This document shows, in pieces, positions 1 through 5,480 of a stretch of 5,801 nucleotides of DNA (within the stretch, counting starts at the first letter, position 1; every line of letters starts with the position of its first letter). The DNA lies in assembly GCA_001805885.1 (NCBI GenBank), contig MHHC01000049.1:1-5801 (forward strand), given 5' to 3'. The stretch is from Omnitrophica WOR_2 bacterium RIFCSPLOWO2_12_FULL_51_24. GTDB lineage: Bacteria > Omnitrophota > Gorgyraeia > Pluralincolimonadales > Pluralincolimonadaceae. The translations under genes were made by a program, and so were the position numbers. A model generated the notes under the pieces. The model searched no databases. It was not told the DNA's origin and was given only the letters and a program-made list of their open reading frames with translations.

Positions 1-413
1 GTCTCAAGAAAGAGATCAAGCCGGGCGAAGAAGAGGATAAAGGGACGATCGTCATCGCGACTGTCGAGGGTGATATACATGATATAGGAAAGAATATCGT
101 CATCTCCGTCCTCGGGAACCACGGCTATAAGATATTGGACCTTGGCCGCAGCGTGCCGGCCGATACCATAATAAAAGAGGCAGTAAAAAATAAGGCCGAC
201 ATAATCGGCTTAAGCGCGCTCATGACGACGACAATGATCCAGATGGAGCGCGTCATAAGGGAATTGAAGAAGAAAGGCCTTAATTTCAAGACCATGGTGG
301 GCGGCGCGGTCGTGACAGGCGCGTTCGCCAAAGAGATAGGCGCCTCCGCTTACGCGCGCGACGCGATCGAGGCGGTAAATATAGTGAAATCGCTCATGAA
401 AGAGAGAAGGTGA
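1..413 (+). CDS. metH: Cobalamin-binding C-terminal region of a methyltransferase, probably methionine synthase MetH (5' end outside window)
   Basis: The gene is open from the window edge (first full codon at base 3) to TGA at 411-413, so only the last 136 residues are visible. They form a Rossmann-like B12-binding domain. The signature GDIHDIGKN lies at 69-95, and its histidine (codon 78-80) is the expected lower axial ligand of cobalt. GLSAL (207-221) and the GG pair (300-305) are the other two conserved corrin-contacting segments. In MetH this domain shuttles the methyl group from 5-methyl-tetrahydrofolate to homocysteine in the cytosol. The protein stops right after this domain, so the S-adenosylmethionine-binding reactivation domain of E. 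coli-type MetH is absent, as in many short anaerobe forms. The GLSALMTTTM stretch also resembles small corrinoid proteins of methylamine or methanol methyltransferase systems (MtbC/MtaC type). The missing N-terminal half would decide between them. I am sure of the domain and moderately sure of MetH. Confidence 0.75.
   Translation, partial: LKKEIKPGEEEDKGTIVIATVEGDIHDIGKNIVISVLGNHGYKILDLGRSVPADTIIKEAVKNKADIIGLSALMTTTMIQMERVIRELKKKGLNFKTMVGGAVVTGAFAKEIGASAYARDAIEAVNIVKSLMKERR
404..410 (+). promoter_or_regulatory. Ribosome binding site for panB, inside the metH 3' end
   Basis: The purine-rich GAGAAGG ends only 2 bases before the ATG at 413 but 8 bases before an in-frame GTG at 419. A GTG at 410 also lies in frame but overlaps this site. 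By spacing alone GTG 419 is the best-placed start. The ATG at 413 forms a TGATG overlap with the metH stop, which favours coupled re-initiation. Confidence 0.45.
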
Positions 414-1273
414 TGGCCGTGGAGCGGAAGAAGATAACTATCCCCGATATCCTGAAGAAGAAAGGGGAAGGCAGGAAGATAACGCTTCTTACCGCGTATG
501 ATTATCCCTCAGGCCGGCTGATCGATGAGGCGGGCGTGGATATTATACTTATAGGCGATTCGCTCGCCATGACCGTCCTGGGATATGAATCGACCGTTCC
601 CATCACTATGGACGAGATGGTCCATCACGCCAAGGCGGCAAAACGCGGCGTCAAATACGCGCTCATGGTAGGCGACATGCCTTTTATGACTTATAACATA
701 GGCGATAAAGAGACCGTGAGGAACGCCGGGAGGTTTATAAAAGAAGGCGGTTGCGGCGCGGTTAAGATCGAAGGCGGGACCGAAATGACAGGCGTAGTAA
801 AGACATTGGTCAAAGCGGGTATTCCCGTCCTCGGGCACATAGGCCTTACGCCGCAGACTGCGGTGCAACTCGGCGGTTTCAAGGTGCAGGGCAAAGACGC
901 GAAGGGCGCGCAGCGGCTCCTCGATTCCGCCCTTGCCCTGGAGAAGGCGGGCTGCTTCGCGATAATTCTCGAATGCGTGCCTGATAAATTGGCGAAGCTG
1001 ATAACAGAGAGGCTCGCGATACCTACGATAGGCATCGGCGCCGGGCCGTATTGCGACGGCCAGGCGCTTGTTACGAACGATATGATAGGACTCTTCGACC
1101 GGTTCACGCCGAGGTTCGTCAAGAAGTATGCCGACCTCTGGCCGCTTCTCCTGAACGCGTTCAGAAGATACAGGGATGAAGTCGAAGGCGGGAAGTTCCC
1201 GACTGAGGAGCATAGCTTTACCATGAATGCGTCGGAACTTAAAAAAATCAAAATCAAGAGGAGAGCCAAATGA
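413..1273 (+). CDS. panB: 3-methyl-2-oxobutanoate hydroxymethyltransferase (ketopantoate hydroxymethyltransferase)
   Basis: PanB catalyses the first committed step of pantothenate and coenzyme A synthesis. It transfers a hydroxymethyl group from 5,10-methylene-tetrahydrofolate to 2-oxoisovalerate, giving ketopantoate, in the cytosol. The 286-residue length is normal for the family, a single TIM barrel. Counting from ATG 413, the expected magnesium ligands are D49 (in IGDS), D88 (in VGDMPFM) and E120 (in KIEGG). The catalytic glutamate is E187 in LECVP. These match E. coli D45, D84, E114 and E181 with offsets of 4, 4, 6 and 6. GHIGLTPQ, GIGAG and the C-terminal EEHSF signature are also present. 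The ATG overlaps the upstream stop by one base. GTG 410 or GTG 419 are alternative starts, the latter with better ribosome-site spacing; all precede the conserved core. It overlaps panE by four bases, so the two pantoate steps are coupled. No key residue is missing. Confidence 0.96.
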   Translation: MAVERKKITIPDILKKKGEGRKITLLTAYDYPSGRLIDEAGVDIILIGDSLAMTVLGYESTVPITMDEMVHHAKAAKRGVKYALMVGDMPFMTYNIGDKETVRNAGRFIKEGGCGAVKIEGGTEMTGVVKTLVKAGIPVLGHIGLTPQTAVQLGGFKVQGKDAKGAQRLLDSALALEKAGCFAIILECVPDKLAKLITERLAIPTIGIGAGPYCDGQALVTNDMIGLFDRFTPRFVKKYADLWPLLLNAFRRYRDEVEGGKFPTEEHSFTMNASELKKIKIKRRAK

Positions 1274-2226
1274 AGATAACTGTCGTAGGTCCCGGGGCAT
1301 TAGGTTGTCTTGTGGGCGCTTCATTGGTGAAGGCCGGGGAAGAAGTCTGGTTATTGGATAAGGTTCCCGAGCGGGCGAAGAAATTGAATAACAACGGCAT
1401 AAAGGTCGAAGGCCTGAGCGAATTTCACGCCAAAGTCAAAGCGACTTGCGAAGCGAAGGAGATCGGCGTATCGGAATTGGCGGTGATCTGCGTCAAATCG
1501 TATGATACCGAGGAAGCGATAAAAGAAACGAGGCCGGTCATCGGAGAGAATACCCTTCTCCTCACGCTGCAGAACGGCCTCGGCAACGAGGAGACGATCG
1601 CCGAGATTATAGGTCAGGAGAAGGTGATCGGCGGAGTCACTGCCCACGGCGCGACATCCTTAAGCGATTGCGCGGTAAGACACGCGGGAAAAGGTGAGAC
1701 GATAATCGGCAGGTGGTACACGCCTCCCGCGCGCAAAGACCTGAAAAAATGGTATATCCCGCGCCGCAGGCTTGAAGAAGTTTCGGCCGTCCTGAAGAAG
1801 GCGGGATTTGAGACGAAGATATCCGACAATATAAAGGACGTCATCTGGTCGAAATTGATAATAAATGCCGGGATAAACGCGCTCTCGGCGATAACGCGCC
1901 TCAAGAACGGCGGCCTCATCGAATACGAATGGACGAGGAATATAATGCGGCAGGCCGTCCTCGAGGCGGTCAAAGTCGCGAAACGCAGGAGGATAGACCT
2001 CATATATTCCGACCCGATAAAAAAAGTAGAGTCGATCTGCTTGCAATCGGCAAATAATATGTCATCGATGCTGCAGGATTTCATAAGCAAAGACAGGACC
2101 GAAATAGATTACATTAACGGGGCCATCGTAAGCGAGGGGAAGGGCCTCGATATCGCCACACCGGTCAATTCCGTATTGACCGATCTGGTAAAAGCCGTAG
2201 AAGCAAGCTATAAAAAACAAGTCTAA
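1270..2226 (+). CDS. panE: 2-dehydropantoate 2-reductase (ketopantoate reductase)
   Basis: PanE reduces ketopantoate, the PanB product, to pantoate with NADPH. The 318 residues begin with the dinucleotide-binding strand and glycine loop GPGALG (residues 7-12). CVKSYDT (residues 74-80, K76) and LQNGLGNEE (residues 100-108) are family hallmarks of the N-terminal domain. The all-helical C-terminal domain carries IWSKLIINAGIN, in which K195 corresponds to the catalytic lysine (E. coli K176) and N199/N203 to substrate-site asparagines. TEIDYINGAI follows, with E278 as the substrate-binding glutamate position. The start is supported by AGGAG at 1259-1263, 6 bases upstream, and by the ATGA overlap with the panB stop. 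An apparent insertion of basic and aromatic residues near 150-170 (KDLKKWYIPRRR) sits between the domains and seems longer than in E. coli PanE. Some family members act on other 2-oxoacids, but adjacency to panB makes the pantoate role likely. Confidence 0.93.
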   Translation: MKITVVGPGALGCLVGASLVKAGEEVWLLDKVPERAKKLNNNGIKVEGLSEFHAKVKATCEAKEIGVSELAVICVKSYDTEEAIKETRPVIGENTLLLTLQNGLGNEETIAEIIGQEKVIGGVTAHGATSLSDCAVRHAGKGETIIGRWYTPPARKDLKKWYIPRRRLEEVSAVLKKAGFETKISDNIKDVIWSKLIINAGINALSAITRLKNGGLIEYEWTRNIMRQAVLEAVKVAKRRRIDLIYSDPIKKVESICLQSANNMSSMLQDFISKDRTEIDYINGAIVSEGKGLDIATPVNSVLTDLVKAVEASYKKQV

Positions 2227-2229
2227 GGA
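2225..2229 (+). promoter_or_regulatory. Ribosome binding site for nfnA overlapping the panE stop codon
   Basis: AAGGA uses the last two bases of the panE TAA stop and lies 9 bases before ATG 2239. This supports that start and is the only ribosome site here largely outside coding sequence. The 12-base gap it sits in is the longest intergenic stretch in the window. Confidence 0.6.
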
Positions 2230-2238
2230 TAACAGGGC

Positions 2239-3048
2239 ATGCACAGGATAGTCGAAAAGAAACAGCTGGCGGATACAATAACGCTTTTAAAGGTAGAAGC
2301 GCCGCTGGTAATACGCGAGGCGAGGGCGGGACAGTTTGTCATCGTGCGTTTGGATGAATTCGCGGAACGGATACCGCTTACGATATGCGATACCGATAGG
2401 TCGCGCGGGACGATAACGCTCATAATCCAACAGCTCGGCAGGTCCACAAAAGACCTCTGCGCGTTGAAAGCAGGAAATTCTATACAGGATATACTGGGCC
2501 CGTTAGGAAATCCGACCGAGATAGAAAAGTTCGGCACGGTCGTGATAACCGGCGGCGGCGTGGGCGCGGCGGAATTATATACGGCTGCCAAAGCGCTGAA
2601 GGAGAATGGCAATAAGGTCATCGCGATAATCGGGGCCCGGAACAAGGATCTCATAATACTTGAGGATGAGTTTAAGGCCGTCGCCGACGAAGTCCTTATC
2701 ACGACCGATGACGGCAGCTACGGCATGAAGGGCCTGGTTACCGATGCGCTAAAAAAAATAATAGCGGGCCAAACCGTAAACCGGATAATCTGCTGCGGCC
2801 CTATACCCATGATGAAGGCCGTGACCGGGACGGCGAGGCCGTACAATATCCCGACGATCGTAAGCCTTAACGCGATCCTGTTGGACGCGACCGGGATGTG
2901 CGCCACCTGCCGCTGCACCATAGAGGGAAAGGTCAGGTTCTCCTGCGTTGACGGCCCGGAGTTCGACGGATATAAAGTGGACTTCGACGAACTTATGGTT
3001 AGGAATAATAGGTTCCTGGAAGAAGAGAAGAGGGCATTGGAGACGTAA
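2239..3048 (+). CDS. nfnA: NADH-dependent ferredoxin:NADP+ oxidoreductase small subunit NfnA (FAD and [2Fe-2S] protein)
   Basis: NfnA is the NAD(H)-binding subunit of the cytosolic NfnAB complex. This flavin-based bifurcating enzyme couples NADPH, NAD+ and ferredoxin, and works in both directions. The 269 residues follow the PyrK/ferredoxin-reductase layout. A beta-barrel FAD domain carries RIPLTICD (residues 44-51), and a nucleotide-binding domain starts with TGGGVGAAE (104-112). TDDGSYGMKG and CCGPIPMM follow. The C-terminal [2Fe-2S] site shows D216, C221, C224 and C236 in DATGMCATCRC and FSCVDGPEFDG, which fits the three-cysteine-plus-aspartate ligation described for Nfn small subunits. 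Two details differ from the usual pattern: the loop after GGGVG has AAE where relatives usually have a proline (IAP), and an extra C226 sits beside the cluster motif. The one-base TAATG overlap with nfnB indicates coupled, equimolar synthesis. Dihydroorotate dehydrogenase subunit PyrK and sulfide dehydrogenase SudB are the main alternative labels; the partner gene favours NfnA. Confidence 0.9.
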   Translation: MHRIVEKKQLADTITLLKVEAPLVIREARAGQFVIVRLDEFAERIPLTICDTDRSRGTITLIIQQLGRSTKDLCALKAGNSIQDILGPLGNPTEIEKFGTVVITGGGVGAAELYTAAKALKENGNKVIAIIGARNKDLIILEDEFKAVADEVLITTDDGSYGMKGLVTDALKKIIAGQTVNRIICCGPIPMMKAVTGTARPYNIPTIVSLNAILLDATGMCATCRCTIEGKVRFSCVDGPEFDGYKVDFDELMVRNNRFLEEEKRALET

Positions 3049-4406
3049 TGAAGGATTTCAAAGAGGTCTCGTTAGGGTTCACCGAAGAAGAGGCTGTGCG
3101 GGAAGCGCAGCGCTGCATCGCGTGCAAGAAGAAGCCGTGCTGCAACGGCTGCCCGGTCGAGATAGATATTCCCGAATTTATCAGGCTTGTCGCCAGGAAG
3201 GATTACAAAGGCGCTATCCGGAAGATAAAGGAGAAAAATAATCTGCCCGCGGTCTGCGGACGCGTCTGCCCGCAGGAGACACAGTGCGAGGCGCTTTGTG
3301 TTTTGATAGGAAAGGGAAAAGGGGGGCCGGTAGCGATAGGGGCGCTCGAGAGGTTTGTAGCCGATTGGGAGATAGAACATTCCCCTCACCCTTCCCTCTC
3401 CCCCGTAGGGGGAGAGGGTAAAGGTGAGGGGGCTGCTAAGGTCGCAGTAGTGGGCTCCGGGCCGGCCGGCCTTACTGCGGCCGCTGACCTGGCCAAATAC
3501 GGGTACCAGGTGACGCTTTTTGAATCGTTGAGCGCGAGCGGGGGAGTCTTAAGATACGGTATCCCCGAGTTCAGGTTACCAAGGGCTATCTTGGACAGGG
3601 AGACCGGATATATCGAGTCTCTGGGGGTAGAGATAAAATGCAATATACTTATCGGAAGGACGGTTACATTAAGCGGCCTTTTTGAGGACGGGTACAAAGC
3701 TATCTTTCTTGGTACCGGCGCGGGACTCCCGTATTTTCTCGGGATCCCCGGCGAGAGCCTGAACGGCGTATATTCCGCTAACGAATTCCTGACGCGCGTC
3801 AATCTGATGCATGCCTACGAGTTTCCGAAATACAAGACGCCGGTAAAGATCGGCGAACGCGTTGCGGTGGTCGGCGCGGGCAATACCGCGATGGACTGCG
3901 TGCGCGTGGCGAAACGCCTCGGCGCGCAGGACGCCATAATAGTCTACAGGAGGGGCGAACCTGAGGCTCCGGCGAGGCGCGCCGAAATTGAGCACGCGAA
4001 GGAAGAAGGCATCGAATTCAGGTTCTTGACCGCCCCCATTAAAATAGAAGGGAACGAGAAGGGCGAAGTAAAGAGCATGACCTGCCTTAAGATGGAGCTG
4101 GGAGAACCCGACGCTAGCGGCAGGAGGAGGCCGATACCGATAAGGGGTTCCGAATACGAGATGCCCGTCGATACCGTGATAATCGCGGTCGGGCAGGGGC
4201 CGAACCCCCTGATAGCCCATACGACAAAAGAACTCGCCGTCGATGATAAATCGGGCGAGCTTAAGATAGACGAGAATTGCATGACTTCGATGAAGGGCGT
4301 ATTCGCCGGCGGGGATATCACGACCGGGGAGGGCACGGTCATAGCGGCCATGGGCGCGGGCAAGAAGGCCGCCGCGGCGATGGACAGTTACCTAAAGGGG
4401 GCCTAG
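3048..4406 (+). CDS. nfnB: NADH-dependent ferredoxin:NADP+ oxidoreductase large subunit NfnB (GltD-like)
   Basis: NfnB binds NADP(H), the bifurcating FAD and two [4Fe-4S] clusters, and pairs with NfnA just upstream. The 452 residues are a normal length. The N-terminal helical domain has cluster cysteines C23, C26, C31, C32 and C35 (CIACKKKPCCNGCP) and C70, C74, C80 and C84 (VCGRVCP...CEALC), then the conserved IGALERFVADWE helix (97-108). The first FAD glycine motif is GSGPAG (136-141). The NADPH-binding motif is GAGNTAMD (276-283), and the C-terminal FAD segment is GVFAGGD (417-423). The fold is shared with GltD, the small subunit of glutamate synthase. No gltB is present and nfnA overlaps by one base, so NfnB is the better call. 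GGAG at 3039-3042 supports the start. Oddly, residues 112-128, the linker between iron-sulfur and FAD domains, are encoded by a 50-base palindrome and are rich in Pro, Ser, Gly and Glu. Confidence 0.92.
   Translation: MKDFKEVSLGFTEEEAVREAQRCIACKKKPCCNGCPVEIDIPEFIRLVARKDYKGAIRKIKEKNNLPAVCGRVCPQETQCEALCVLIGKGKGGPVAIGALERFVADWEIEHSPHPSLSPVGGEGKGEGAAKVAVVGSGPAGLTAAADLAKYGYQVTLFESLSASGGVLRYGIPEFRLPRAILDRETGYIESLGVEIKCNILIGRTVTLSGLFEDGYKAIFLGTGAGLPYFLGIPGESLNGVYSANEFLTRVNLMHAYEFPKYKTPVKIGERVAVVGAGNTAMDCVRVAKRLGAQDAIIVYRRGEPEAPARRAEIEHAKEEGIEFRFLTAPIKIEGNEKGEVKSMTCLKMELGEPDASGRRRPIPIRGSEYEMPVDTVIIAVGQGPNPLIAHTTKELAVDDKSGELKIDENCMTSMKGVFAGGDITTGEGTVIAAMGAGKKAAAAMDSYLKGA
3382..3431. repeat. 50-base palindromic repeat element within nfnB, translated in frame
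   Basis: The inner arms CCCTCTCCCCC (3394-3404) and GGGGGAGAGGG (3408-3418) pair perfectly over 11 bases around a GTA loop. The outer arms CCCCTCACC (3382-3390) and GGTGAGGGG (3423-3431) pair perfectly over 9 bases. Only a small asymmetric interior of 3 and 4 bases separates the two stems. Composition differs sharply from the flanks: one strand is almost all pyrimidine, then almost all purine. The C-rich/G-rich layout resembles short dispersed palindromes I recall from many bacterial genomes, which read as PHPSLSP...GEG-like peptides when they fall in genes. No target duplication is obvious in the flanks. No U-tract follows, so an intrinsic terminator is unlikely. Copies elsewhere in the genome cannot be seen from this window. 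Confidence 0.8.
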
Positions 4407-5480
4407 ATGAAAAAGACCTTCTTATTGGCGCTTTTAGCGGTCACGGCCTTATTTTTGAGCGGCTGTTTTATAAACATCACGGCGATGACGAAGATCAACG
4501 ATGACGGCTCGGGATTCCGCATCACCACCTACACCGCGGACGGCGCGAGCGAAAAACAGGAGGTCCTCGACCGTTATATCCTGCCGCCCGGCGGGGAATG
4601 GCGGCTCAACCAGTATATAAAGAATGCCCCGCCGCAGCATATATACGAGGCAAAACGGACATTTACCGATATAAAGGGCCTGGCGCCCGATTATGTCAGA
4701 AAAGGGTCAAAAGCCGGCGATGTATCGGCCAATAAGTTTTCGCTTAAGATAAATAAGGGCATAATAGTCACCACTTATGAATACGAGGAGACGTTCAGGG
4801 ATTGCACGGACGCACGGAAGATAAACGATTACTGCGGACGCTGGTACGACCGTTCGCTGGAAATATCGGCGGAAGAGATAGAAAAGGCCTTCCCGCGGAC
4901 CGTTGAAAAGCAAAAGGTCAAGGCGCTTCTGGACGGGAGGTACCGCCCCTACTATGATTATTTTCTCTCCGTTTTTCTTAAGGACGGCTGGAGTATATTT
5001 GACGATAAGCATGCAGCCTCTCAACAGAAGATAACGGAATATGAGGAGAAATACAATGTCGAGAGCTTCTCCGCGTTTTTAGCTGATTATATAATTTCGC
5101 TCGATAAAGGCGCGGACAGAAAGGCTGTCGTGGAAAAATTGAAGACGGTCCATGAAAAAATAGACGAACAATTTTCCGAGAACCCATCGCTTGGTGACCT
5201 TGCGAACGATGACGCATTCGGGGTATACGGGTGGCCGCTGTTCATGGGATATCCTTTCAATATATCGGTGATATTGCCGGGCCGCATAACAGAGGCGAAT
5301 ACGAAAGATATAAAAGGGAACTTCGCAAAGTGGGAGTTTTCGAACGATGACTTTCTCCTCAATGAATACAGCTTAAAAGCGAAATCACGCAAACTGAATC
5401 CGGCAGGTATCGGCATCCTCGCCGTGTTTTTCCTTATTGCATTGTTTATTGCCTACAAGAGGGGAAACAAAAGGAATTGA
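4407..5480 (+). CDS. Unrecognised lipoprotein with C-terminal transmembrane helix (LppM/DUF3153-like layout)
   Basis: I do not recognise this 357-residue protein. It opens with a lipoprotein signal: MKK, a hydrophobic stretch (4-17) and the lipobox LSGC with C20 as the lipidated cysteine. Near the mature N-terminus is DDGSG (32-36), a turn seen in bacterial lipoproteins of the LppM/DUF3153 kind. The C-terminal part (about 285-330) has ILPGRITEAN followed by GNFAKWEF, again like the beta-rich repeats of that group. Between them, about 150-265 is charged and predicted helical by eye. Residues 333-350 form a hydrophobic helix ending in a basic tail, KRGNKRN, as expected for a cytoplasmic end. 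The protein is therefore probably attached to the membrane at both ends, with its bulk outside the cytoplasm. It starts immediately after the nfnB stop, with AGGGGG at 4396-4401, and overlaps mnmA by four bases. Its location gives no clear functional clue. The lipoprotein call is firm; the family link is tentative. Confidence 0.85.
   Translation: MKKTFLLALLAVTALFLSGCFINITAMTKINDDGSGFRITTYTADGASEKQEVLDRYILPPGGEWRLNQYIKNAPPQHIYEAKRTFTDIKGLAPDYVRKGSKAGDVSANKFSLKINKGIIVTTYEYEETFRDCTDARKINDYCGRWYDRSLEISAEEIEKAFPRTVEKQKVKALLDGRYRPYYDYFLSVFLKDGWSIFDDKHAASQQKITEYEEKYNVESFSAFLADYIISLDKGADRKAVVEKLKTVHEKIDEQFSENPSLGDLANDDAFGVYGWPLFMGYPFNISVILPGRITEANTKDIKGNFAKWEFSNDDFLLNEYSLKAKSRKLNPAGIGILAVFFLIALFIAYKRGNKRN
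5458..5464 (+). promoter_or_regulatory. Candidate ribosome binding site for the TTG start of mnmA
   Basis: AGAGGGG ends 12 bases before TTG 5477, somewhat far. A second site, AAGGA at 5471-5475, is only one base from the TTG and too close. Initiation by a ribosome finishing the upstream gene through the TTGA overlap is at least as likely. Confidence 0.3.

Noticed and set aside
509..1324. Long open frame (271 codons) on the - strand opposite panB
   Set aside because: It lies wholly opposite panB and the start of panE, shows no recognisable motif, and is explained by codon bias of the + strand genes. PanB catalytic residues are intact, so the + strand is the coding one.
2162..2182. Perfect 8-base inverted repeat (CGGTCAAT, loop TCCGT, ATTGACCG) near the end of panE
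   Set aside because: An 8-base stem with a short loop is near chance expectation in a window of this size. It is inside coding sequence and has no U-tract, so neither terminator nor operator can be supported.
2176..2214. Promoter-like pair TTGACC (2176-2181) and TATAAA (2209-2214) upstream of nfnA
   Set aside because: The spacing is 27 bases, far from the usual 16-18, and both boxes lie inside panE codons. An internal nfnAB promoter is not supported by this.
2948..3241. Open frame of 97 codons on the + strand across the nfnA/nfnB junction
   Set aside because: It is out of frame with both conserved genes and overlaps the [2Fe-2S] motif of nfnA and the cysteine cluster of nfnB, which fully account for the sequence.
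3382..3431. Palindrome in nfnB read as an intrinsic terminator or CRISPR-type repeat
   Set aside because: There is no run of T after either arm, the frame continues through conserved NfnB motifs, and only one copy is present in the window without spacers.
3669..4220. Open frame of 183 codons on the - strand opposite nfnB
   Set aside because: It is a shadow of the GC-rich third positions in nfnB; no family motif, no ribosome site and no neighbour on that strand.
3048..4406. Glutamate synthase small subunit GltD as the product
   Set aside because: The fold and motifs are shared, but there is no gltB nearby and the gene overlaps an NfnA-type flavoprotein with the typical Asp/Cys [2Fe-2S] site.
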